Positions 1 to 8,138 of a stretch of 28,599 nt of DNA are shown here, one piece after another (the stretch's first letter is position 1; each line of letters begins with the position of its first letter). Under the pieces are notes generated by a model. The model ran no database searches, had not been told where the DNA came from, and saw only the letters and a list, made by a program, of their open reading frames with translations. The translations under genes and the position numbers were made by a program. The stretch is from a virus. The stretch is from IMG/VR virus record IMGVR_UViG_3300017818_000077, positions 1 through 28,599 of that record, one strand, 5' to 3'.

Positions 1-1
1 A

Positions 2-358
2 TTCTTGGATGGTACAGTTACTGCAGATAGTGAAAATGAATATTCATCTTATAATCCAACAAGAGAATTTGATCTTTGTTCAAAGGGTACAAATAAAAAT
101 AAGTTAAAATGGAATTATAAGAAGGATGCATTTACATCATCATATAAATTAGGAATGACGGCGTTTAATATTGCAATGTCTGGAAATCGTGTAACATTAA
201 ATCCGTCAACATCAACCGCAGATGGTACATACATTTTCAGTATGAAACATCCTGTTACTGCTCCGCCTAAATTGCTTGATGTATTCCCATTGAGAGTAGT
301 TGAATTTGAATTAGTAGATACTAATCCGCCATTTCAAGAAGTTTATTACTACGGATAA
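2..358 (+). CDS. C-terminal end of an unidentified phage structural protein (5' partial)
   Basis: The reading frame is open to the left edge, so this is the last ~118 codons of a longer gene; the TTG at position 5 is not a convincing start. The visible part is hydrophilic and predicted beta-rich, with a Ser/Thr/Asn-rich stretch followed by a short ending rich in Pro, Val, Phe and Tyr (PPFQEVYYYG). No family is recognised. It ends 3 nt before the next ATG at 362 and is co-oriented with the baseplate genes, so a tail or baseplate role is inferred from context only. Confidence 0.6.
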   Translation, partial: FLDGTVTADSENEYSSYNPTREFDLCSKGTNKNKLKWNYKKDAFTSSYKLGMTAFNIAMSGNRVTLNPSTSTADGTYIFSMKHPVTAPPKLLDVFPLRVVEFELVDTNPPFQEVYYYG

Positions 359-361
359 CAT

Positions 362-1780
362 ATGTTCAAGCTTAAAAGTATAGGATTACTTCCGGGTATG
401 AGTAAAATAAAAATACCTATAGGAGGAAAAATAAAAATACCTGGCGGAGGTGCTATTGGTAGTGCAGTAAAAGGAGTTAAAGGTAATGTTAAAGTTCCAG
501 GTACAGGTCTTAATTTAAAGCCATTGCCAAAACCAGTTGCTCAAAAAGTTGCTAATATGAAGATTCCTCCTGGTGCTACGATTAATATAAATGGTATGAA
601 AGTAACAAATCCGGCACCAAAACAACCTCCAGTAAGTTCTTCTTGTACACAATGGGACGAATCAAAAGGTATGACTTCTTGGCCCACATTAGTAAAACCA
701 GAAATAAAAACAAAGATTGGGGTAAGTCCAGGGGTCGTAACATTTGCTCTCGGTGCTGACTTTGGTACACTTATTAATGATCCAAGTAGTTTATGGAAAG
801 GTGCGTTAAATGGACATCCAGCTATGAAAAATTATAAGTATTATATTATTGCTGGTTGGTCAAAAGGAAGACACATGAAAGTATACTGGGCAAATGATTT
901 GGCAACAGCCAAGCAAATAGATAAAATAATAGCAAGAAAACCTGATATGCCACCGGCACCACCTCCCATAACACTCTCAATGAATGCAGCACTTGTCAAT
1001 AAGGACGTTGAGGCTGCTTTGAAAAAAATAGGATTCTCAATCAGAGGATTACACATGCTTCTTGATTTTCAAGGCATGGCTCAACAAGGTAAATTTAATA
1101 GTCGGCCTCTACATACAAGACGTGGAAAAGTTTGGCTAGGTCCTTGGTCTGGTGTTTTTGATCGTTATCAAGATGGTACAAGCAGTTACACAGGTTTGTG
1201 GTGGTGTTTAAAAGGTGGAAAAACTCGTCGAAGTACTGATGGAAGAATGCAAAGAAGTGCTGATACTCAAGATATGCATCCGGCTCAATGGCATTGGTTT
1301 CATGTAAGAAATACTCCTTGGAAGCATCAAGGATTAACACAATATAGTGGTGAAAATGGTCCGCCTTGGTTCTGGCCATCTTCTCATGAAGGCGGTAAAG
1401 ACCATGCTCGGCGTGGAAAAGGTAGTGGTAGTCGAAGTATACATCCAAAGAGAGATACATATTTTGGTATTATTATGAATCGTTGGGCAATGGGCGGTGA
1501 AGGTTGGAAAATTTTAGCACAAGATCCAAAACTAAAGAAGATATTTAAAGTTAAACCTGGGTTTAAACTTGAATTTCAACCCGAACTCGATATATCAAAA
1601 TATGGATCATTTGAAAGATTAACATATGGGTTTTGCGGTTCACACGGTGGTCGTGCAGGAGCAGTTACTGGACTTGCTGCAACACCAAAACCTGTTGCAC
1701 CAACAGCAACTACAACCATCACTAGTACATCTTCATCTGGTGGTGTGAATAAAACAATGTCAAGGTCAGTGCCAAAATAA
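362..1780 (+). CDS. Unidentified basic, Trp/His-rich putative tail-tip or baseplate protein
   Basis: This 472-aa protein was not recognised. Residues 1-90 are basic and low-complexity, with four copies of an eight-residue unit of the form x-[IVM]-K-[IV]-P-x-G-x at about residues 15, 23, 42 and 65. A Pro-rich linker (PPAPPP) lies near residue 200. Residues ~260-390 are unusually rich in Trp, His, Gly and Arg, and the last ~35 residues form a Pro/Thr/Ser tail. There is no signal peptide and no clear transmembrane helix. The start at 362 lacks a good Shine-Dalgarno sequence but sits 3 nt after the previous stop, which suggests translational coupling. Its place upstream of the wedge genes suggests a virion component, possibly of the hub, spike or tail tip. 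That is inference. Confidence 0.7.
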   Translation: MFKLKSIGLLPGMSKIKIPIGGKIKIPGGGAIGSAVKGVKGNVKVPGTGLNLKPLPKPVAQKVANMKIPPGATININGMKVTNPAPKQPPVSSSCTQWDESKGMTSWPTLVKPEIKTKIGVSPGVVTFALGADFGTLINDPSSLWKGALNGHPAMKNYKYYIIAGWSKGRHMKVYWANDLATAKQIDKIIARKPDMPPAPPPITLSMNAALVNKDVEAALKKIGFSIRGLHMLLDFQGMAQQGKFNSRPLHTRRGKVWLGPWSGVFDRYQDGTSSYTGLWWCLKGGKTRRSTDGRMQRSADTQDMHPAQWHWFHVRNTPWKHQGLTQYSGENGPPWFWPSSHEGGKDHARRGKGSGSRSIHPKRDTYFGIIMNRWAMGGEGWKILAQDPKLKKIFKVKPGFKLEFQPELDISKYGSFERLTYGFCGSHGGRAGAVTGLAATPKPVAPTATTTITSTSSSGGVNKTMSRSVPK

Positions 1781-1789
1781 GGAGTTATA

Positions 1790-3985
1790 ATGGCAGTAAA
1801 TTTATTTACAGGTGGATCATTATTTAAACGCATTAAGGGTATATACGACCGTGTAGTGGGTACTGCAACTGTTGTTTGTCCTGAAGTTGTAATCAATAAG
1901 AATTGGAATCCTGATAGTCAATATGCAGGTTATGCAATGAAGGTTCCGTCAAAGAACTTTTATGATTACATCGGACCATATCTATGTCAAGATCCTGCGC
2001 TACGAAGTGGAACTTATACTGATCAGAAAACACTTGTAAAAACTAAAGGTGTTGGTCTAGGTCAAGATCCATATAATAATGATCTAACAAGAGCCTTAGA
2101 CCGTGAAATGCACAGTAATCCAGGACCACTTGCATTTACAATGGATTATTCAGATATTCCAAAAAATAATATATTTGTTGCAGAAAGTATTGCAAAAGGA
2201 AAGACTGAACTTGCTGATGCTAATATTAGTCCTGGTTCAAGAAAATATAAAAAGAGAGATTGGAAAGAAAAAATAATTAACTGGGAAGGTACTTGGGGTG
2301 ATACAGATGGCGCCTTTCAAACTGCAGTGATGCTTAAAGTTACAATACATCATTCAAATGATCGTGTTCCAGGTGGCTTTACAGGTAATGTACATCCAAC
2401 AGGTTCATATGGTATTGTTTGGATTGGTTCTGGTAATGATAATCATGCAGATACTTTTCAAAGTTCTGCACAGCCATGGGGCAATTTCGGTTTTAAGAAA
2501 TTTTTCAATCAATATTTTTCATCCGGTGAAATGCATCAGGGTAATGATGCGCAATCAGTAAAAGTTTTTATGGTACCGATCTATCGAAAACCATTTGAAA
2601 ATACATATGTTATTCGTGGTGGTACTTGTGCAAGGGCAGGTAAATATCAATGGATTGATTTACGTTTCTCAATTTGTGGTGGTGGCTTTTCCGGCGGTTC
2701 TTGGGGTGCGGGCGGAACAATTTTTGGTAGTGCAATGTCCACACTTTTTCATTGGCTCTGTCAACTACTCAACTTATTTAATATTGGATTTAACGTTCCT
2801 TTCACAAATTGCTGTTATTTTGCATTAGGTAATGCATTAAAATCACTTATTGAAGGACCTATCAATTGGGTACTTAAAATTATCAATGATTTCATGGCAA
2901 TTTTACTTGGTAATGATAAACCTTATAAAGGTTCTTGTAGAATTGATGTTGATGAAATTGGTTCAACATGGATGACACTTGACAGTAAAGAATACATGTT
3001 TCATCCTGCAATGAGAAACTTTCATAAGAATGCAACAACATCTGTAAATCCAACACATACAAACAATGAACACTTGTATACTCAGTTTTACTATCCACAT
3101 ATTATGAAGAATCCTTTATTTGGGTATGCAGAAAAATTTGAATGGAAGGTTCCTAATTTTAAGAATGCTCTTGTGAAAAATCCAACATACAATGACAAGG
3201 TTAAAATTGAGCATCCCTTGATCAAGAAGTATAAATATTTTACACCTGGTTTATTTTCTTTATTATACGAAACAAACATTGGTGTATTCTATGAACAGTT
3301 GTCAAAACAACTTGAATCAAAAGGTATTGCAAGAAGCTATAACATTAAATTATCAGGATATCAAACTGCATCAGATCCAAAAGTAGTGACTAATGAACAA
3401 AAAGATTGTCTTGCAGATGTAATATTTCCAACAAACATGACTAAGTTCAACAACTGGATTGAAAATGGTTATGGTACAAGGTCTGCTAAGAATAGTGGTA
3501 CATTGAGTTCAGTTATTGCTGGTGCGTCAACAACTGCTTCACCAGGTTCTGCTGTACCTGGTGACTATGCTAGTGCTTTAGGAACATATGGTATTAGTGG
3601 CGGTAGTTTTGGAGAGATTGATAATATCATGGGTTCATTCTCATTGATGAAAGGATTGGTAGATGCAAATGGTGGTGATGTTGCAAAATGGACACAATCA
3701 GCTAACACACACTACAAAGCATTATCAACTGGAAGTCCAAAAGGATTAGCAGTTAAATTAGCACAATTCATTTGCTGGTATCTTGAGCCGAATGGTATTG
3801 CAGACCGGACCCGTTCATCTGTTCGTGCTGCTGTTGAGTATGAAAAAGTTATTGATGAACAAATTGATCAATATCGAGCCGCAGCATCCTGTGGTTCACA
3901 ATATAAAAATTATCATATTGTAGGAACAGATAAGTATGGAAGAAACTGCTCAACAGACACATACAACCCACTCACAAGTGGATGA
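1790..3985 (+). CDS. Unidentified 731-aa putative tail protein with hydrophobic middle segment
   Basis: The ATG at 1790 follows AAGGAG (1779-1784), which overlaps the previous stop codon; this settles the start. No family is recognised. Residues ~1-290 look globular and rich in Tyr, Asn and Gly, with scattered Cys. Residues ~296-312 are Gly-rich, and ~313-374 are strongly hydrophobic/amphipathic helices (for example LFHWLCQLLNLF and INWVLKIINDFMAILLG) that include a Cys-Cys pair. A Ser/Gly/Ala-rich linker lies near residues 560-600, and the C-terminus carries several Cys. The hydrophobic middle is unusual for a soluble virion protein and might contact the cell membrane during ejection (inference). 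The end of the gene overlaps the small gene starting at 3936. Confidence 0.75.
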   Translation: MAVNLFTGGSLFKRIKGIYDRVVGTATVVCPEVVINKNWNPDSQYAGYAMKVPSKNFYDYIGPYLCQDPALRSGTYTDQKTLVKTKGVGLGQDPYNNDLTRALDREMHSNPGPLAFTMDYSDIPKNNIFVAESIAKGKTELADANISPGSRKYKKRDWKEKIINWEGTWGDTDGAFQTAVMLKVTIHHSNDRVPGGFTGNVHPTGSYGIVWIGSGNDNHADTFQSSAQPWGNFGFKKFFNQYFSSGEMHQGNDAQSVKVFMVPIYRKPFENTYVIRGGTCARAGKYQWIDLRFSICGGGFSGGSWGAGGTIFGSAMSTLFHWLCQLLNLFNIGFNVPFTNCCYFALGNALKSLIEGPINWVLKIINDFMAILLGNDKPYKGSCRIDVDEIGSTWMTLDSKEYMFHPAMRNFHKNATTSVNPTHTNNEHLYTQFYYPHIMKNPLFGYAEKFEWKVPNFKNALVKNPTYNDKVKIEHPLIKKYKYFTPGLFSLLYETNIGVFYEQLSKQLESKGIARSYNIKLSGYQTASDPKVVTNEQKDCLADVIFPTNMTKFNNWIENGYGTRSAKNSGTLSSVIAGASTTASPGSAVPGDYASALGTYGISGGSFGEIDNIMGSFSLMKGLVDANGGDVAKWTQSANTHYKALSTGSPKGLAVKLAQFICWYLEPNGIADRTRSSVRAAVEYEKVIDEQIDQYRAAASCGSQYKNYHIVGTDKYGRNCSTDTYNPLTSG

Positions 3986-4106
3986 TGAACAAGTTGAAAA
4001 ACTTGAAAAACAAATCAAAGATTTTGAACGAGTAAAAGATAGTCTTGAAATTTGTTTAGTACAAATTGATAAATTTATGGACGTTCTTTCAGGCCGAAAA
4101 AGCTAA
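3936..4106 (+). CDS. Small 56-aa coiled-coil protein overlapping its neighbour
   Basis: This short frame starts at ATG 3936, inside the last 50 nt of the 731-aa gene, with AGGA about 10 nt upstream. It ends in a TAATG overlap with the 1214-aa gene (TAA 4104-4106, ATG 4106-4108). The product is 56 aa: a polar Gln/Thr/His N-terminus (~15 residues), then a charged helix with heptad-like spacing (DEQVEKLEKQIKDFERVKDS) and an amphipathic end (LVQIDKFMDVLSGRKS). It fills the 120-nt gap between the two large genes exactly and links them by stop/start overlaps, as expected of a real coupled gene. The function is unknown; a small structural or chaperone partner of a neighbour is possible. Confidence 0.72.
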   Translation: MEETAQQTHTTHSQVDDEQVEKLEKQIKDFERVKDSLEICLVQIDKFMDVLSGRKS

Positions 4107-7100
4107 TGAGTAAAAGATTTCCCGGTGGTGCCGCTGGCGTTGGTAGAGAATTAACGCAATTCGGCAATGCCCTGGCTGGCAAACAACATACATTAATCAA
4201 TTCTGAATGGCAAGAAATCGCTCTTGGTGATAATTTTGTTGGTATCAGTCTTGAAGATTCAAAGTATTTACTTGAAAATATTGAACACATTGAAGGTCAA
4301 GTAGTTTTTGTTTTTGACTTTGCAATCACTGCAATATCATTGTATCGTGATTTTCTTTTCTTCCTTCCTAACTTCATGAATGCTGTCATTACATATTTGG
4401 CAGGCATTCTATACAATGCTCTAGATTCTTTTTTGCGTTTGGGTATGTACGCATTGGTTGTTCCACCAAACCTTGCTGACACAAGCTATAAAGGCTTACC
4501 AACAACAAGCCTTAAAGAACAAGCAGATAATGCATATAAAAAATTCTATGATGTATCTGATCCAAACATTCCTTACTATCTACCATTTGAAAAAGGTCTA
4601 GCAGAAAAGATCATTGATGATGGTGAGAAGATTAAAAACAAATTAAAATATTATTTTGAAGATTCTGCCATTTCTCATAATCTATCTGGTGGTAAAAAGA
4701 AAGCATACATGGAAAGAGACTTTCTTGATTTCAAGAAATCAGTTGAGAATCTTTCAATCCCTATGGGATTTTATGATGCTATCTATCTTTACTTTGCTGT
4801 TAGTTATGAAAAAAGTAGTACATCAAAAGATAATTTTATAAAGGCTCTTGCAAAAATTTCAGACCTTTTCAAGTTTCCTACAATTGAAGGATTGCTTAAA
4901 GAATATGATTCACTCTTCCGACCAAAAAGAAAACGTGTAAAAATTCTATGTGTTGATAAAATTGCAGGCCTCGACAAATCAATGGTCAGTAATGCTAAAG
5001 ATGATCTAAAACGCATTGATATGGAAACAACTCGTAGAAATTATCAAGATCCAAAACTCGAAGATTGGAGAATTTTTGAGTCTGATCCAATTGCATCGAT
5101 GACACCTGATCGAAAGAGAAGGATCAAAGCAGCCTTTGAAAAACAATTAATGTATGATAAGTTGTATAAAGAACAACTAAATGAACAAGGTCTTGATGAA
5201 TTAGTTGAGTTTCGTTTGAAAACAAATTCTCAATTTCAAACACTCAAAGAAGATATACTTGCACTTGAAGATGAAATACAATATTATGATTATAAAGAAT
5301 ACGTTCGAACAGCACTTGATGGTACAGACAAATATGATTATGAAGGATTTCATCAAAAGCTAAAAACAAATGAAAAACATTTTACACAATTAAATAATGT
5401 AAGTGCCTATCCAAATGCGGCCGCATTTCAATCTGAACGAGAAGTTTATTATAAAGCTTTTGATGTCTATCAAAATGCAAAAGATAAAGATAATGCAATG
5501 GCAAAGGCAGATGCTTTAAATAATATGATGCGGTCACAAGCAAGATTATTTAAGATGGGTGAAAACATCCGCAATGAAGTAATACTTTCGTTTACTCCTC
5601 CAGACTTAGCACAAACAGAACGTATTCAAAAACTTACAAGTAAACTTTCAGAAGAACAAGCTATTAAACTAGAGGTCACAAGAAACACACAAGAGTTTTT
5701 AAATACAGATTTAACAGATCGTATTAATAAGATTATTAAAAGTAAAGAAGAGCAAATCAAATATCTTGATGGTATTAGTGGAAGTACAAATGTTCCTTAT
5801 TCTGAAAATGATTTACAAAAATCCGCACAGTTAACATACTTAGGAAATTATTATCCAAATAGTGGTCGTGCATCATTGTATGAAAGTTATATGGAAAAGT
5901 TTTATAACTTTAATACTGTTGCTGATGTTGACTATATGTATGATTTTATCATTGAAGTTGATGCAACAGATGGTGATTTCTCTACAAAAATTGATAGCTT
6001 TCACTCAGGACAATATGTACAAATTCGGCAAAAGTCAGGCGGAAACTGGCATTATCGTGGTGCTGGAATTATTGTTGCGGATGTTACGGAACATTTTTCA
6101 GATGCTGGAGTAGGTACTTGGGTCAAGGCAAATTTCTCAGATATCATTGGACTTACTGCTGATATCAAACGATTGCAAAATGAGATTCTTGGATTTCAAA
6201 ATTTATTTGAACCAAACACAACTGCATTTGATGCCATTATTAACTTTTTGAAAGATGTTAAGCGAAGAATTCTAGACCTTATTAGTATACTTAAAGATTT
6301 AATTCAAATCATTCAGTTATTATTAAGTATATCTTTAGCTGGTAAAGTAATGGGTAAGTATATCAGAGAAAGAGACTATGATCAAATGACAATCGGTCTT
6401 TGTGATACATCAAAACTTCCACCACAAACAACAAAGAGGACATTTAAACCAAGCCGTTTAGCAACTGTTCAACATTGGTTAGGAAAAATTCGTGATAAAG
6501 ACCGTCAACGTGCGGCGGACATTGCTGATGCCATTGATACATTATTCACAAAAACAGATTCTGCCGATGATACATTTCGAAAAGATCATATAACAAATAA
6601 AAGTGTGGTGCAAGAATCATACCCTGTACAAGCAGCAATGTATCAAACATCACAACAATTAAAACATAGTATAAAACTTGAGCTTGAGAAAAAAATAGAT
6701 GCCGTTACGAGTTTATTTGATACAAGCACATCAGCAGTTGTCAATTGGAAGGATAATACTGGGTTTGTTTCTCGAGAAGACGCCGAAAAAATGGAAAATG
6801 ATAATGAACTTGATTTTTATGAAGCAAAAATATATGCCGAATTAGCGAAGGCGGAATCAAATTTAACGAATGAATTTGGCTTCTCACTTATATTATTAAG
6901 TTATTTGCCACAGGGAATACCTTTCTACCCTGTTCGTTTTTTGGCAGAAAAACTAGGTTTGATTGAACAGGATATTGGAATTGTTGGTAATCAAATCAAA
7001 GCCAATCAACACGGTACACCATCTGGAAATCGCCCAGACAGTCTCGATCCGGGTATCATCGCAGGTCTGATGCCAAACAAAACACCGGATGACTTAGTTA

Positions 7101-7750
7101 AGATTATGACTCGAAACAGTATTGCGAGAAATCCTGCTGTTAAATATACACCACAGCCGATTGATTTTAATGTTAAATTCAATGAGTTATTATGTACATC
7201 CGAATTTAATTTTACACTCAAACCAATTCTTGATGGAACAATTAAAGGTGAAGTTGGATATTCAATCGGGACACATCATATATCAGTTACTGAAAGTTTG
7301 CGGACAAGATATCTTGCAGGTGCATTGATCACAAATACAGATGGATCTCCAATTACATTAACTACTGATAAAGCATTAAATACAAACTATAAATATCTAT
7401 ATGAAGTAACTTTAGATACAGGACTTGGTAGTCAAGGATGTGGAAATTCAAATGAGATTGGAAAACTTCAAGTACATTTAGGTGGATTTCCCTATGCAGC
7501 AAGTTCAAGTACAGGCGATGCATTCTTACACACACATCGAAAAGGTTATGAAAGAAACAGTGATGGCAATACTGTATTTCGTTTTGGACGAATGTATAAA
7601 AAAACATTTCAAGCAGAAATTTATGTGAAACAAGATACTACACAATTTTTACCTTATATCTTAATTGGCTATGATGAAGATCAAAAATTAAATACATTCC
7701 CGTCTTTTAAATTGGTGAATGGTAAAATTAAGTTTTATAGAATAGCATAA
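4106..7750 (+). CDS. Unidentified 1214-aa baseplate/tail protein with hydrophobic and coiled-coil segments
   Basis: Translation starts at ATG 4106, overlapping the stop of the 56-aa gene (TAATG), so it is probably coupled. No family is recognised. Residues ~64-118 are markedly hydrophobic (runs such as FLFFLPNFMNAVITYLAGIL), enough for one or two membrane-type helices. Residues ~150-600 are helical and charged, with several coiled-coil-like stretches. Residues ~711-748 form a long aliphatic amphipathic helix (ISILKDLIQIIQLLLSISLAG). The last ~200 residues are predicted beta-rich. This resembles a large tail-tip/baseplate protein with a beta-sandwich end, but that is inferred from layout and from its place directly before the gp25-like gene. 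It ends 7 nt before the next ATG. Confidence 0.78.
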   Translation: MSKRFPGGAAGVGRELTQFGNALAGKQHTLINSEWQEIALGDNFVGISLEDSKYLLENIEHIEGQVVFVFDFAITAISLYRDFLFFLPNFMNAVITYLAGILYNALDSFLRLGMYALVVPPNLADTSYKGLPTTSLKEQADNAYKKFYDVSDPNIPYYLPFEKGLAEKIIDDGEKIKNKLKYYFEDSAISHNLSGGKKKAYMERDFLDFKKSVENLSIPMGFYDAIYLYFAVSYEKSSTSKDNFIKALAKISDLFKFPTIEGLLKEYDSLFRPKRKRVKILCVDKIAGLDKSMVSNAKDDLKRIDMETTRRNYQDPKLEDWRIFESDPIASMTPDRKRRIKAAFEKQLMYDKLYKEQLNEQGLDELVEFRLKTNSQFQTLKEDILALEDEIQYYDYKEYVRTALDGTDKYDYEGFHQKLKTNEKHFTQLNNVSAYPNAAAFQSEREVYYKAFDVYQNAKDKDNAMAKADALNNMMRSQARLFKMGENIRNEVILSFTPPDLAQTERIQKLTSKLSEEQAIKLEVTRNTQEFLNTDLTDRINKIIKSKEEQIKYLDGISGSTNVPYSENDLQKSAQLTYLGNYYPNSGRASLYESYMEKFYNFNTVADVDYMYDFIIEVDATDGDFSTKIDSFHSGQYVQIRQKSGGNWHYRGAGIIVADVTEHFSDAGVGTWVKANFSDIIGLTADIKRLQNEILGFQNLFEPNTTAFDAIINFLKDVKRRILDLISILKDLIQIIQLLLSISLAGKVMGKYIRERDYDQMTIGLCDTSKLPPQTTKRTFKPSRLATVQHWLGKIRDKDRQRAADIADAIDTLFTKTDSADDTFRKDHITNKSVVQESYPVQAAMYQTSQQLKHSIKLELEKKIDAVTSLFDTSTSAVVNWKDNTGFVSREDAEKMENDNELDFYEAKIYAELAKAESNLTNEFGFSLILLSYLPQGIPFYPVRFLAEKLGLIEQDIGIVGNQIKANQHGTPSGNRPDSLDPGIIAGLMPNKTPDDLVKIMTRNSIARNPAVKYTPQPIDFNVKFNELLCTSEFNFTLKPILDGTIKGEVGYSIGTHHISVTESLRTRYLAGALITNTDGSPITLTTDKALNTNYKYLYEVTLDTGLGSQGCGNSNEIGKLQVHLGGFPYAASSSTGDAFLHTHRKGYERNSDGNTVFRFGRMYKKTFQAEIYVKQDTTQFLPYILIGYDEDQKLNTFPSFKLVNGKIKFYRIA

Positions 7751-7757
7751 ATAATAA

Positions 7758-8135
7758 ATGTCCAAATACATAGATTTAGATTTAAAATTTCTACCACATC
7801 CACAAACAATGCGTGTGAATCATGTTGTGGGGAAAGCCGCTATCTTTCGTTCTATAAGTCATATACTTTTCACACGTCCTGGAGAAAGACTTTACAAACC
7901 TGACTTTGGCATCGGGATTCAAAATCAATTGTTTGAACCAAATGATTTTATTGGTATTGATTCTCTAAAAACAGATATCAGAGATCAAATAAAAAATTAT
8001 GAGAATCGTATTACTGTAACAAATCTTGAAATTACAAAAGAACTTTATAATCTTGATATAAAACTTTCTTTTTATATAAACACGGAACCATCAAATGAAA
8101 TAACATTTGAAAGGACTGTCAAACAGATTCGCTAA
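7758..8135 (+). CDS. 25: gp25-like baseplate wedge protein
   Basis: The 125-aa product has the length (T4 gp25 is ~132 aa) and hallmark of the gp25/IraD-like ('gp25-like lysozyme') family: RPGERLYKPDFGIGI at residues 40-54, preceded by a hydrophobic helix (residues 28-38) and followed by an acidic helix and two beta strands. In T4-like and other contractile injection systems gp25 is a structural wedge subunit that joins the gp6 ring and contacts the sheath; despite the family name it is not needed as a lysozyme. There is no Shine-Dalgarno sequence before ATG 7758, so reading probably continues from the gene upstream. The gp6-like gene follows after 3 nt. Confidence 0.95.
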   Translation: MSKYIDLDLKFLPHPQTMRVNHVVGKAAIFRSISHILFTRPGERLYKPDFGIGIQNQLFEPNDFIGIDSLKTDIRDQIKNYENRITVTNLEITKELYNLDIKLSFYINTEPSNEITFERTVKQIR

Positions 8136-8138
8136 TCA

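Noticed and set aside
1095-1460. 121-codon frame on the - strand
   Set aside because: It lies fully inside the 472-aa gene, has no ribosome-binding site, and its composition (His/Tyr/Phe/Leu rich) is that of an antisense shadow.
3230-3237. Exact TATAAATA, T4 late-promoter octamer, inside the 731-aa gene
   Set aside because: It encodes part of a Tyr-Lys-Tyr segment deep inside the gene with no gene start nearby; chance copies are expected in this AT-rich DNA. The same applies to 7388-7395 and to the reverse copy at 9293-9300.
5413-5428. 16-bp perfect palindrome AAATGCGGCCGCATTT with a GC-rich core
   Set aside because: It lies in coding sequence (Asn-Ala-Ala-Ala-Phe). A palindrome of this length is expected by chance at roughly 0.4 per window, and no flanking structure supports a binding site.
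7746-7753. CATAAATA just before the gp25-like start
   Set aside because: A transcript from it would begin at or after the ATG at 7758, so it could not serve this gene.
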